Shown here one piece after another: positions 20,442 through 29,874 of a stretch of 33,102 bases of DNA. Position 1 is the first letter of the stretch; each line of letters starts with the position of its first letter. The notes under the pieces are model-generated. The model saw only the letters and a program-made list of their open reading frames with translations. It was not told the DNA's origin and searched no databases. Source of the DNA: a virus; IMG/VR virus record IMGVR_UViG_3300031612_000035, positions 1 through 33,102 of that record; one strand, given 5' to 3'. Made by a program: the position numbers and the translations under genes.

Positions 20442-22259
20442 ATGGCACTAGTTCCACTTAAAATTCCAGCAGGCTTTTACCGAAACGGCACAGATTACGA
20501 TGCTTCTGGTAGATGGCGCGATGGAAGCCTTGTCCGTTGGCGTGACGGTTCCTTGCGTCCGATTGGTGGCTGGCAAGAACGTAAAGTTAATTTTAGCACA
20601 AATCCAATTAGGGGTATGCATTCATGGGAAGCTAATAATGGAACTGCTTGGCTTGCTGGAGGATCGCACACAGAACTGAACGTAATGACAGGATCAAACA
20701 CTGTCACAGACGTTGCGCCCTCTAATTTAGCTACTGGAAGGGCAGATGCAGAAATTGTAACTGGTTATGGTTACGGTTTTTATGGGACAAGTTATTATGG
20801 TCAACCAAGACCCGATTATGGAAACTATTCTGAAGCTACTACTTGGAGCATAGATAATTGGGGCGAATACCTTGTTGCTTGCAATACGGATGATGGACGC
20901 ATTCTTGAGTGGCGGTTAAATGCTGCTGTAGACGCTGCTGCCATATTAAATGCACCTTTGGGCAACTCAAGTTTAGTTGTAACTGAAGAACGATTTATAT
21001 TTGCACTTGGAAGCGGTGGAAACCCTAGAAAAATTGCGTGGTGTGATAGGGAAAATAACACTATTTGGACTGCTGCTGCTAATAATGAAGCTGGCGATAT
21101 TGAATTGCAAACCTCTGGTCAAATTATGTTGGCAATAAGAACAAAAGGCCAAACTTTGATTATGACTGACGTAGACGCCCACACAGCGCGTTATCAAGGA
21201 CCCCCATATGTTTACGGATTTGAGCGCGTTGGTACTTCGTGTGGGGCTATTTCGAGAACATGCGCGGCTGATGTGGACGCTGGCGTATTCTGGATGGGTC
21301 AGCGTGGGTTTTATATGTTTAATGGTAACTCTGTTCAAGAAGTTCCATGCGAGGTACATGATTATGTCTTTGGGGATATGAACCCAGCGCAACAAAGTAA
21401 GATTTGGGCTTTAAACAATGGGCAGTTTGGTGAGATTTGGTGGTTTTATCCATCTGCTAATAGCGTGGAAATAGACAGATACGTTGCCTTTGATTACAAA
21501 GAACAGCATTGGCTTATAGGTGATTTAAAAAGAACATCTGGGGTTCAGCGAGGCGTTTTTAAATATCCATTCATGGCAAGGTCTGGCGCGAAAGCTACAA
21601 CTACAACATTTGCAATTACAGTTGCTAACGTAGGCGGATCAAATTACTTTCATGTTGACGGTACAAGCCACCCAATTCTAAGCCTTTTAACAGGTAATAC
21701 TTATATTTTTGATGTAAGTGATAGTACCAATAATGGGCATCCTTTAAGATTTAAAAACTCTGACGATAGTAGTTATTCTACTGGCGTTGTAGTCGTTGGA
21801 ACTCAGGGCCAAGCTGGTGCAACTGTAACACTTACTGTGGCTTCCAACGCGCCAACCGCTCTAAAATATTACTGCACGGTGCATGGGAACAACATGGGCA
21901 ACAATATTGCCGTTGCTTCTGATGACGTTGATTTAATAGAGCATGAAGTTGGTTTAAACGTAGATAGTGCAAGCATATTTGCAGAAACTGGCCCGATAAG
22001 TGCTGGTGTTGGCGATAAGGTTTTAAGTGTCACTAAAGTAATTCCCGACGAACTTACTCAAGGAGATGTAGATTTAACTTTTAAAACTCGTTTTTATCCA
22101 AACGATGTTGAGCGCTCATATGGTCCTTTTAATCCATCTAATCCAACTTCTGTAAGATTTAGCGGAAGGCAATTCAGAATGAGAATTGAAGGGGATAAAT
22201 TGGCTGCTTGGAGAGTTGGAACTATGAGGGTCGAAGTGAAACCGATGGGTACGCGCTAA
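20442..22259 (+). CDS. Tail nozzle-like protein with inserted cupredoxin-like domain
   Basis: This 605-aa protein has the pattern of podovirus nozzle/tail-tube proteins: RWRDGSLVRWRDGSLRPIGGW at 24-44, strand-rich repeats to about 360 (EYLVACNTDDGRILEWRL, RFIFALGSGGNPRKIAW), and a C-terminal LTFKTRFYPNDVE segment. Inserted at about 385-492 is a cupredoxin-like domain with H433, C478, H481 and M485, spaced as in the 13460 protein (45 residues from the first His to the Cys). The nozzle closes the DNA channel and carries fibres. The insert is likely surface exposed. It shares one base with the next start (TAATG). Confidence 0.8.
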   Translation: MALVPLKIPAGFYRNGTDYDASGRWRDGSLVRWRDGSLRPIGGWQERKVNFSTNPIRGMHSWEANNGTAWLAGGSHTELNVMTGSNTVTDVAPSNLATGRADAEIVTGYGYGFYGTSYYGQPRPDYGNYSEATTWSIDNWGEYLVACNTDDGRILEWRLNAAVDAAAILNAPLGNSSLVVTEERFIFALGSGGNPRKIAWCDRENNTIWTAAANNEAGDIELQTSGQIMLAIRTKGQTLIMTDVDAHTARYQGPPYVYGFERVGTSCGAISRTCAADVDAGVFWMGQRGFYMFNGNSVQEVPCEVHDYVFGDMNPAQQSKIWALNNGQFGEIWWFYPSANSVEIDRYVAFDYKEQHWLIGDLKRTSGVQRGVFKYPFMARSGAKATTTTFAITVANVGGSNYFHVDGTSHPILSLLTGNTYIFDVSDSTNNGHPLRFKNSDDSSYSTGVVVVGTQGQAGATVTLTVASNAPTALKYYCTVHGNNMGNNIAVASDDVDLIEHEVGLNVDSASIFAETGPISAGVGDKVLSVTKVIPDELTQGDVDLTFKTRFYPNDVERSYGPFNPSNPTSVRFSGRQFRMRIEGDKLAAWRVGTMRVEVKPMGTR

Positions 22260-22615
22260 TGCCTGCCCCGGTCCTCCCGCCACTTGGTCCTGATTGGTCC
22301 CAATGGGGCAGGCAACTTTCGAGTTACCTGTCCCGACAATTGCCTCGCCTGTTTACGAAAAGCACAGGAGACAATCCATCTGAAAATGGAATTATTCTGT
22401 GGGATGAAATAAATGGTTATCCTGTTGTAAGCAGAAGCAATGAGTTTTCTGAAATAGTTTTAAGGGTATCTGCACCATCTAGCAGCCTTGGTGCTTCTGG
22501 TGATAAATCTGGTTTAATAAGCTGGGATAATGCATATTTTTATATTTGTGCTGGGTCTTATGACGGTTCAACAAACATATGGAAAAGAAATGCTCTTACG
22601 GGAGGTTCTTGGTAG
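22259..22615 (+). CDS. Hypothetical virion protein
   Basis: This 118-aa protein uses the ATG at 22259, which overlaps the stop of the nozzle gene (TAATG). A longer frame from 22208 would run through the nozzle gene with no supporting site. It starts with PAPVLPPLGPDWSQWGRQLSSYL (2-24), then beta-strand-rich segments (NGIILWDEINGYPVVSR, then SGLISWDNAYFYICAGS). The pattern suggests a minor tail or internal structural protein. No family recognised. Confidence 0.7.
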   Translation: MPAPVLPPLGPDWSQWGRQLSSYLSRQLPRLFTKSTGDNPSENGIILWDEINGYPVVSRSNEFSEIVLRVSAPSSSLGASGDKSGLISWDNAYFYICAGSYDGSTNIWKRNALTGGSW

Positions 22616-22617
22616 AT

Positions 22618-22977
22618 ATGTCAAACGTAGTGCAAGATTGTAAAAAGTGGATTGAAGATGCTTTGTCTTATTGTGATGGCACTCACACTTGGGAAGACAT
22701 ACTAAAGGGCATCAGTTCTGGTGCAATGCAGCTATGGCCTGCGCCAAGGGGGTGCATAGTTACTGAAATTGTGGTATATCCTAAAAAGAAGGTTATAAAC
22801 ATTTTTCTTGCTGGTGGTGAATTGGATCAGATTTTGGATATGGACAGCGATGTTGAGCGTTGGGCAAAACACCAAGGCTGTACTGGTGCAATAATGACAG
22901 GTCGTGTAGGATGGAAGAAACCGCTTAACCCATTGGGGTGGAAAATCATGCACACCCAATTTGCGAAGGATTTATAA
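22618..22977 (+). CDS. GNAT-like protein of the tail/internal region
   Basis: This 119-aa protein uses the ATG at 22618 (a longer start at 22579 lies inside the previous gene; GGAGG is 12 bases upstream of 22618). It has the pattern WPAPRGCIVTEIVVYPKKKVINIFLAGGELDQ, then VERWAKHQGCTGAIMTGRVGWKKPL. This matches phage proteins annotated as acetyltransferase-like and close in pattern to T7 internal protein gp13. Its function in the phage is not known. It lies between tail and internal virion genes. Confidence 0.68.
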   Translation: MSNVVQDCKKWIEDALSYCDGTHTWEDILKGISSGAMQLWPAPRGCIVTEIVVYPKKKVINIFLAGGELDQILDMDSDVERWAKHQGCTGAIMTGRVGWKKPLNPLGWKIMHTQFAKDL

Positions 22978-22978
22978 A

Positions 22979-23422
22979 ATGGCTAAAGGCCCATCAACCG
23001 TGCAAGAAGTAAATGCACCAGAGTATGCGGAAACCGCTGACCAGCAAAAAATTGGACTTGGAAAAGCTTTGTCTGCAATGGGTTACAATCCTTACATTGG
23101 CCCAGATATTGCCGCAGCGTCTGCGTTGCAAAACGCATCGTATCAAGGAACTGATATGATGGCAGAGGCATTTGGAATGCCCACAACTGGAGGTGCTTCA
23201 TATTTGCCAGCACCCACAACTTTTGCTAATGGGGTTCAAGGATATTCTTCTGCGCCATTGTTTAATGAAGCTAGAAACAATTTAAAAACTTACGCGCCCG
23301 GAAAATATAACTATCTTGAAAGTTTTAGTGTAGACCCATTAACCGGGGAATTAGGCTCTAACACGGCGCAAAATCAACAAGTTGCTCTTGAAATGAGCAA
23401 ACCGTCAAGCGGTGGAAAGTAG
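22979..23422 (+). CDS. Hypothetical internal virion or tail-associated protein
   Basis: This 147-aa protein uses the ATG at 22979, one base after the previous stop; an earlier in-frame start at 22961 lies inside the previous gene. It is Ala/Pro/Gly-rich with aromatic clusters (NAPEYAETADQQKIGLGKALSAMGYNPYIGPDI region) and a repetitive, probably extended C-terminal half. No recognised motif. It precedes two other low-complexity proteins that probably belong to the internal ejection apparatus. Confidence 0.65.
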   Translation: MAKGPSTVQEVNAPEYAETADQQKIGLGKALSAMGYNPYIGPDIAAASALQNASYQGTDMMAEAFGMPTTGGASYLPAPTTFANGVQGYSSAPLFNEARNNLKTYAPGKYNYLESFSVDPLTGELGSNTAQNQQVALEMSKPSSGGK

Positions 23423-23431
23423 GAGATTATT

Positions 23432-24112
23432 ATGGCTGCTGGAGCAAATCCTCAACAAACAGTAACTACTGGTGGCACTAACCCTTACCAACAAGCGGCT
23501 GGCGCTCAAACGGCTGCAATGAACAGAGTTGGTCAGGGGATGTATCAGACAGCGGCTCCAGGAATGGCAAACTATGCTAACCCATATGAAAATCAAGTTG
23601 TGCAAGCTTCATTGCGTGACGTTGGAAATGCTGCCTCTCAAGGTCTAAATCAGTTGGACTACCAAGCAGAGCAAGCTAACGCTTTTGGCGGATCGCGGCA
23701 CGGTGTGGCTCAAGCGCAGACCATGCAGGGCTTTAATCAGCAAGCTCTGGACCAGACTTCGCGTTTACGCGCTCAAGGCTTCAACACGGCTCTCGGAGCT
23801 TCTCAGAATGATATGAATAGCCAAATGAACGCAGCTGGCCAATTGGCTGGAATGGGTCAGCAATCTTTCGGATATGGTCAAGCAATCCAGAACCAACAAA
23901 TGCAGCAAGGTCAACAACAGCAAGCGATGATGCAATCATTAATTGACGCTGCAAAACTTCAATACTCTGGATATACTGGAGCGCCTATGCAGGGTTACGG
24001 GGTTATGTCTGACGCCGCATCTGGAGTTGCCAACACATACGGCACCACTGAAAGTATGAAGCCCGGTTTGCTTAATTACTTGCAATTGGCCGCTGAATTT
24101 GCTCCTAAGTGA
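23432..24112 (+). CDS. Gln/Ala-rich internal virion protein (probable)
   Basis: This 226-aa protein is rich in Gln, Ala, Met and Asn, with long helical segments (YENQVVQASLRDVGNAASQG, AMMQSLIDAAKLQ). Such composition is common in proteins ejected by podoviruses with the DNA. The start has AGGAG eight bases upstream. No catalytic motif is visible. Position just before the peptidase-bearing protein supports an ejection-complex role, which is inference. Confidence 0.65.
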   Translation: MAAGANPQQTVTTGGTNPYQQAAGAQTAAMNRVGQGMYQTAAPGMANYANPYENQVVQASLRDVGNAASQGLNQLDYQAEQANAFGGSRHGVAQAQTMQGFNQQALDQTSRLRAQGFNTALGASQNDMNSQMNAAGQLAGMGQQSFGYGQAIQNQQMQQGQQQQAMMQSLIDAAKLQYSGYTGAPMQGYGVMSDAASGVANTYGTTESMKPGLLNYLQLAAEFAPK

Positions 24113-24120
24113 AAACATAG

Positions 24121-25605
24121 ATGATTGACCGTTCTAAACTTTCCCCATCAAACTTAGAGGCGCTTCAGCGTCTTGAAGAGTTGTACGGTCAAAGTTTAAA
24201 TTTAAGCAGCGGTCATCGCACCCCAGATTATAACAATTCGGTTGGCGGTGCTAAAAAGAGCCAACACATTCACGGCAACGCAATAGACATTGACGTTGCA
24301 AACATGAACGAAAAAGAAAGATTGCGATTTGCAAGCGCTGCAAAAAAATCTGGGTATAAAGGTTTTGGCTTTTATGACAATTCTTTGCACTTTGATGTCG
24401 GCAACCCTCGGATTTGGGGGCCTGATTACACTAAAAATTCAGTGCCAGATTATGCAAATTCATGGTACAATATGAACAATTCAGGAGACTCAAGCATGGC
24501 TTACGGTTTTTTTCCAGAAAAGATAGAACAAAACACCGATAAAAAAACGGGTCTTGGCGGTCTTTTAAGCTCTTTTGTTACGCCAGATGAGACAACTGGT
24601 CTTTCACCACTTAAACGTCTTGGTGCGTCTTTGGACAATTTACTTCCGCCGGGCCAAGGTGGCGGTGATCGTATTCGGGAGACTGGCAAACAGCGTTTGG
24701 CTAAACAAACAAAAAACAGAACAATTGAAGCCTTAACTAAATCGGCAGCAACTGACCCAAGGGCTAAAGTCCTCCTTGATGCCGTACGGTCTGGAGCCTT
24801 AACCCCAGCCGATGCTTACAAAGAATATCTTTCAATTAGATCGGATGGTAGTAAAAACCCAATTCGTGCTACTCAAAAATATTTAAATGGTACACTTTAC
24901 ACCGTAACCGATACGGGACGAACAGTTATCAATCCAGAAGGTAAAGAAGTTGTTGGTGAAGAAGCCGCAGAAGTTTTAGCAGAAGCCAACAGATACGAAA
25001 ACGAAAACAGGGCGATAGGCGAAGGTCTATCAGCAGGCGCAAAATTTCAGCAAGAAGCTGCTAAAGAGATGTATGACAAAGCTGACACGATTAGGGGCAG
25101 CATTACCAATATAGACCAAGCTATTGCTTCAATTGATAATGGAGCGCCACGCGGCATATATTCAAATATGCTCCCAGATATTACTGCCCAAAGTGGGGCG
25201 TTGACTTCGGCTTTGCGCAGAATGGGACTTGATGTTGTTAGTTCTGTAACATTCGGCGCTTTATCTCAATCTGAATTAGACATAGCAATGGCTACTGCTT
25301 ACCCAGAAAACGCAAGTGCACCAGAACTTCGCAAATTTCTGGAAGATCGAAAAGTTGCTTTAAATAAATTGCTAAATTACACTGATGAAGCTGCTGACTT
25401 TATGTCAAATCCAAATAATACACGCGCTCAATGGCGTGAAGTTGTTAATGAAAGGGCAGCAAGCCGCGAATTGGGTGGAACTAATCCATTTGTGGGTCTT
25501 TCTTTAGACCGATTGCAAACAGCATTTGCAAGTGTAATGGATACTGGAACTCCAACTCAAAAAGCTCAATTATTAGAGGCCCTAAAAGCGGCGCGGGGAA
25601 ACTAA
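24121..25605 (+). CDS. Internal virion protein with M15 peptidase domain
   Basis: This 494-aa protein has an N-terminal M15 (D-Ala-D-Ala carboxypeptidase-type) domain at about 1-110. It includes SSGHRTPDYNNSVGG (29-43), a zinc site SQHIHGNAIDID (47-58, with H49 and D56) and LHFDVG (H90). The rest (about 150-494) is helical and charged, with no further domain I recognise. Phages use such virion-associated enzymes to open peptidoglycan cross-links during DNA entry. It lies next to other internal proteins. Catalytic use is supported by the motif; virion location by context. Confidence 0.82.
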   Translation: MIDRSKLSPSNLEALQRLEELYGQSLNLSSGHRTPDYNNSVGGAKKSQHIHGNAIDIDVANMNEKERLRFASAAKKSGYKGFGFYDNSLHFDVGNPRIWGPDYTKNSVPDYANSWYNMNNSGDSSMAYGFFPEKIEQNTDKKTGLGGLLSSFVTPDETTGLSPLKRLGASLDNLLPPGQGGGDRIRETGKQRLAKQTKNRTIEALTKSAATDPRAKVLLDAVRSGALTPADAYKEYLSIRSDGSKNPIRATQKYLNGTLYTVTDTGRTVINPEGKEVVGEEAAEVLAEANRYENENRAIGEGLSAGAKFQQEAAKEMYDKADTIRGSITNIDQAIASIDNGAPRGIYSNMLPDITAQSGALTSALRRMGLDVVSSVTFGALSQSELDIAMATAYPENASAPELRKFLEDRKVALNKLLNYTDEAADFMSNPNNTRAQWREVVNERAASRELGGTNPFVGLSLDRLQTAFASVMDTGTPTQKAQLLEALKAARGN

Positions 25606-25608
25606 ATC

Positions 25609-27531
25609 ATGGCTGGACCAACAATTGAAGAAATGCTTGCTACTTTAGAAGGCGAAGGTGTTTCTGATACTGAGATAGAAGGAATGAGCGTTGAGGAAAT
25701 GCTTTTTCGGTTAGAAAACCCAATGGCCCCGACACCATATGTTGAGGGCGAAGATGTTGTGCCTTTAAAGAACACGTTTGGAGATGTTATTTCTGAAATG
25801 GCTGGGCCATCTTGGAGGGCTGCACAAAGATACATGGAAGGCGCAGGCTCAAGCGTTGGGCAAATGTTAGGTGGTGGAAATCAGGAAGATTTAAGCCCTA
25901 CATATCAAAATCTTCCTGAAACGGTTCCAGACATATTGAGGCGTCCAGCCGCCGCTATAGGCGATTATGGCATGGGCGCTCTTTCTCTTCTTGGCGCTGG
26001 ATATGGCGTTGGCACTGGCCTAATTGGAGAGGTATTTGGCCAAAGCACAACTGGTGAACGACAGCTTGCGCGTGATCTTCAAGCTGGCCTTGAGGTGTCC
26101 GTGCCTCAAATTGCTGGAGTTACATCACAGCTTGCGCGTCTTGGCAGACAGTCAACTCTTGGAAATATTCCCGGTGGGCGAAAATTTGGTGAAATGACGC
26201 CTAGAATGGAAACTGCAAGGGCCGCCGAAGATTTAAATGTTACGCCTGATATGGGAATGCAAAGTCGTCTTGGTTCTATGCTGCAATCTGGACTTGAAGC
26301 CTCACCAATATCTAACCCTTTTATTGCCTCACGCACTGGAAAAGTTGTCGATGAGCTTGAGGAAGCCTCTCGAGAAGCCGCCGCTAAAGCTGGAATTGCT
26401 ACTACAATAGAAGCGGCAGGCGAAGGTTTAACCAAAGGCGCTCAAACTTGGGTTAATAAGTTTCAGAAAAAAGCATCTGATCTTTATGGGCAGCTAGACA
26501 AATATGTCCGACCAGATGATTTACTTGTAGCCCCTAACACCATTGAGGCTTTAGAAGAAATTGTGCGATATGCAGACCTTTACCCAAATATGTCAAAACA
26601 TATTGGTGCAGATAAATACCGTGGTCTTTTGAAAGATTTAAAATCAGGTGGCATAGAAACGGCAATACCTTATGCTCTCTTAAAGGACATTAGGACAACT
26701 TATGGAACATCCATTGGCAACTTAAACGGTCCTTTGGCTGGAATGGACGCAAATAAACTTAACCGCATTTACGGCGCTCTCAGCGATGATATGAGAATGG
26801 CGGCGGAAGCCAGCGGCCCTAGTGCTTTAAAGGCATGGGAAAGAGCAAATAAATTCTATAAAGGCGGCGCTGACAGAATTGAAAATGTTCTAAAGCCATT
26901 GCTTGATGCAAAAACTGGCGTTGACGCATATAAGAAAATGGAAAACATTCTTCTTGAAGGCAATGTAAAGCAAAGCCTTAACAGTTTAATGCGGATTAGA
27001 AGTAGTTTGCCAAAAGACGATTTTGACACGTTTAGAGCAACTTTGATAAAACGGCTTGGTCGCGCTAAAGCTGGCGCTCAAGACGCTGGTGGAGAAGTTT
27101 TCTCACCAAGCACCTTTTTGACAAACTATAGCAGAATGGAAAAAGGCCCAAGACGAATTATTTTTGGTGAATTAAACGAAGAAATGAGCAAATTAGCAAA
27201 AGTTGTTGATCTTGCAAAAGACGCCTCAAAAGATTTGAATAGGTCAAGAACTGCTACTGGCACCATGAGTGCTGGTGCGGTTTTGGCTGGATCGTATGGC
27301 GTAGCTGGGTCTGTGCCTATGCTTAAAGCAATTGCTATTGCTGGAGCCGTAAACGCCGCGTCTGGGTTGGCCCTCACTTCAAAACCCTTTTTAAAAGGCT
27401 TAAACAGAGCGGCAAAAAACGATTTAGGACCATTACGGAAAATAGCACAGGGTGACGGGATGTTCTCTTCGGATGCACAAACTGTACTGCGTATTCTTGC
27501 AGCGCAACAAAACAATGAAGGGGTGCAGTAA
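25609..27531 (+). CDS. Large internal virion protein, probable ejection-complex component
   Basis: This 640-aa protein has two hydrophobic, Gly/Ala-rich stretches: MGALSLLGAGYGVGTGLIGEVFG (about 125-147) and AGAVLAGSYGVAGSVPMLKAIAIAGAVNAASGLALT (about 555-590). Long helical segments lie between and flank them. There is no enzyme motif that I recognise. Size, helical content, membrane-compatible stretches, and position between the M15 protein and the portal resemble podovirus internal core proteins that form a channel across the envelope. The stop shares a base with the portal start (TAATG). Confidence 0.65.
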   Translation: MAGPTIEEMLATLEGEGVSDTEIEGMSVEEMLFRLENPMAPTPYVEGEDVVPLKNTFGDVISEMAGPSWRAAQRYMEGAGSSVGQMLGGGNQEDLSPTYQNLPETVPDILRRPAAAIGDYGMGALSLLGAGYGVGTGLIGEVFGQSTTGERQLARDLQAGLEVSVPQIAGVTSQLARLGRQSTLGNIPGGRKFGEMTPRMETARAAEDLNVTPDMGMQSRLGSMLQSGLEASPISNPFIASRTGKVVDELEEASREAAAKAGIATTIEAAGEGLTKGAQTWVNKFQKKASDLYGQLDKYVRPDDLLVAPNTIEALEEIVRYADLYPNMSKHIGADKYRGLLKDLKSGGIETAIPYALLKDIRTTYGTSIGNLNGPLAGMDANKLNRIYGALSDDMRMAAEASGPSALKAWERANKFYKGGADRIENVLKPLLDAKTGVDAYKKMENILLEGNVKQSLNSLMRIRSSLPKDDFDTFRATLIKRLGRAKAGAQDAGGEVFSPSTFLTNYSRMEKGPRRIIFGELNEEMSKLAKVVDLAKDASKDLNRSRTATGTMSAGAVLAGSYGVAGSVPMLKAIAIAGAVNAASGLALTSKPFLKGLNRAAKNDLGPLRKIAQGDGMFSSDAQTVLRILAAQQNNEGVQ

Positions 27532-29636
27532 TGCGTTTAGAACCGCTCGACAAAACACAGATTGAAGGCATCGTTTCCAAAGCGGTAACGGACGCCAAAG
27601 ATTTTATAGATAGCGAAATTTCTCCACAACGGATTAAGTCTCAGCGTTATTATGACGGAGAGGTTGACATAGGTCACGAAAAGGGTCGCTCAAGGGTAGT
27701 TGCCACTAAATGCAGGGAAGTGGTGCGGGGTATCAAACCATCCATTCAGCGCGTCTTTTTAACTTCAGAAAAACCTGTTGAGTTTGTTCCAAGAGGGCCT
27801 GAAGATGTGGCGGCTGCGGAACAAGCTACTTCATACGTCAATTATAAGTTTCAACAGCATGATGGCTACCGCATCCTCAATGATGTGTTCTCAGACGCTT
27901 TTGTAAAGAAAATGGGCATTGCTTACGTTTTTTATGATGACGCAATGAAAAACGAAATACACACGTTTACAGGTTTAAATGAAGAAGCATTTACAATGAT
28001 CGTTGAAGACGATGATGTTGAAGTTCTTGAGCATACCGCGACTATAAACCTTGAAATTGACCAAATGGGCATGGAAGTTGAAATGCCTTCGCATGACGTT
28101 AAGATTTCGCGAAAAGTTCCTAATGGAGACATATGTATTGAAAGCATTCCTCCTGAGAATTTCTTTGTTGATCGTAATAGCCGTTCAATTGATGATTTTT
28201 ATATCGTTGGACATACTACAGAAATGCTTGTTTCAGACTTGTTGGCGATGGGATTTGACTTAGAAGATTTAACTGATGTTCAAGGCACTCAATATTCTAC
28301 TATGACAGATGAGTCTGAGTTTGCTCGGCGCGGGTTTACTAACGATGAAGACAATGACGAAAATATATCTACAGCATCAAAAAAAATTAGTGTAACAAAT
28401 GCTTATATGCACTTAGATATTGAGGGCAGCGGCGTTGCTAATCTTTATCAATTTATTTGCGCTGGCTCTAGTTTTAAAGTTTTGGACTATTATGAAGCCG
28501 ATGAAGCACCCTATGCCATTTTCGAGTGTGACCCAGAGCCACATGCCTTTTTCGGAACTTCACTTGTCGATCTTGTAATGGACGATCAGGACGCAGCTAC
28601 ATCTATGCTGCGTGGCGTTCTTGATAATGTTGCGCTTACAAATAATCCCGGCCTGCAAATCATGGATGGTCAGGTAAATGTTGACGATTTATTAAATAAT
28701 GAAATTGGTCGAGTTATTCGAGTAAAACAACCGGGCGCTATTATGGAAATGACTGTGCCGTTTACAGCTGGTCAAGTTCTTCCAGCAATGCAGTATTTTG
28801 ACAATTTAGTTGATAATAAAACTGGCGTATCTAAGGCGGCACAAGGACTTGACCCAGATGTTTTAAGCTCTGCCACGGCAACAGCGATTGCGGCTACGCA
28901 AGAAGGCCAAGCTGGTCAAGCAGAAGTGATTGCCCGTAACTTTGCAGAAGGCGGTATGCGCCGTTTGTTCAAATTAATACTTGATCTTTGCGTAAAAAAT
29001 TCTGATGGCGAAGAGATGATGCGCCTCAACGGGTCGTTTACTCCAGTAGACCCTAAATCTTGGAACACTGACATGGACCTTTCGGTAAATGTGGGTCTTG
29101 GAACTGGAAGAGAAAATGAACGCGCAGCAGCCCTTCAGCAAGCCCTAAGTATTCAACAACAAATTTATCAAGGATACGGGCCACAAAACGGTATTGTAAC
29201 CTTGACGCAAATCAGAAACACTCTTGGTGATCTGCTTGCCCTTGGTGGCCTTCGGAATGCTGATCGTTACTTTATGCCAATGACCCAAGAGATCGAACAG
29301 CAAATGATGATGGAAGCGCAACAACAGCAGCAAATGATGGCGCAACAGGGTCAACCTGATCCTAACGCAGCATTCTTGCAAGCAGAGCAAATGAAGGCTC
29401 AGACACGCGCCCAAGTCGATATGAACAAAGCTCAAATGGATTATCAGTTAAAAAATCATGCTATGTCTATGGAAGATGATTTTAAGCGAGATGAAATGGT
29501 TCAAGACCTTGCGGTAAAAGTTGCAGAAATTTTGGGCAAATACGGAACTGCTGTTGATGTTCAAGGAGTTAAGTCTGAACAAGATGCTGTACGCCAGCAC
29601 AATCAGCAAATGATGGGTGGAATGAATGGATACTGA
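27531..29636 (+). CDS. Portal protein (P22-like)
   Basis: This 701-aa protein matches large podovirus portals. An N-terminal helical start and SQRYYDGEVDIGHEKGRSRVVATKCREVVRGIKPSIQRVFLTSEKPVEF (about 37-85) are typical, then the wing and stem region. Further on are an ASPIA-like helical segment and a long Gln/Met-rich C-terminal barrel (about 575-650). The dodecamer is the DNA channel of the head. Its gene is placed just before scaffold and capsid, as expected, while the adaptor gene lies far upstream. It overlaps the next small gene by 11 bp. Confidence 0.88.
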   Translation: MRLEPLDKTQIEGIVSKAVTDAKDFIDSEISPQRIKSQRYYDGEVDIGHEKGRSRVVATKCREVVRGIKPSIQRVFLTSEKPVEFVPRGPEDVAAAEQATSYVNYKFQQHDGYRILNDVFSDAFVKKMGIAYVFYDDAMKNEIHTFTGLNEEAFTMIVEDDDVEVLEHTATINLEIDQMGMEVEMPSHDVKISRKVPNGDICIESIPPENFFVDRNSRSIDDFYIVGHTTEMLVSDLLAMGFDLEDLTDVQGTQYSTMTDESEFARRGFTNDEDNDENISTASKKISVTNAYMHLDIEGSGVANLYQFICAGSSFKVLDYYEADEAPYAIFECDPEPHAFFGTSLVDLVMDDQDAATSMLRGVLDNVALTNNPGLQIMDGQVNVDDLLNNEIGRVIRVKQPGAIMEMTVPFTAGQVLPAMQYFDNLVDNKTGVSKAAQGLDPDVLSSATATAIAATQEGQAGQAEVIARNFAEGGMRRLFKLILDLCVKNSDGEEMMRLNGSFTPVDPKSWNTDMDLSVNVGLGTGRENERAAALQQALSIQQQIYQGYGPQNGIVTLTQIRNTLGDLLALGGLRNADRYFMPMTQEIEQQMMMEAQQQQQMMAQQGQPDPNAAFLQAEQMKAQTRAQVDMNKAQMDYQLKNHAMSMEDDFKRDEMVQDLAVKVAEILGKYGTAVDVQGVKSEQDAVRQHNQQMMGGMNGY

Positions 29637-29874
29637 AAGACAAGCGACAAACGCAAAAGCGCTTTTGAGTAACTATTTTTTTGTTGAAACCATGCAAGAT
29701 TTGCGGGAACGTCAAAAAGATGTTTTTGCAGGGACAGCGGCGCACGAAATAGAGCGCCGTGAAGAAGCTCACGCAATACTGCGAGCGCTTAATCAGATTG
29801 AGTATTCTTTGCAATCCTATGTGGATGCAGTGACGCTTATCAAAGGAAAAGGACAGCACCGTGGAAACGACTGA
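29626..29874 (+). CDS. Small helical protein between portal and scaffold
   Basis: This 82-aa protein is highly charged and helical (TERQATNAKALLSNYFFVETMQDLRERQKD, then an AHEIERREEAHAILRALNQIEYSLQSYVD stretch). No recognised family. It overlaps the portal stop by 11 bp and the scaffold start by 14 bp, so its translation is tied to both. A role in head assembly is a guess from position. Confidence 0.6.
   Translation: MDTERQATNAKALLSNYFFVETMQDLRERQKDVFAGTAAHEIERREEAHAILRALNQIEYSLQSYVDAVTLIKGKGQHRGND

Noticed and set aside
23880-23960. CAG/CAA-rich stretch as a possible noncoding repeat
   Set aside because: It encodes a Gln-rich helix within a clear gene and is irregular in length and codon choice.
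26106-26435. Minus-strand open frame of 109 codons in the internal virion gene
   Set aside because: It is the antisense of an Ala/Glu-rich coding region, with no start signal.
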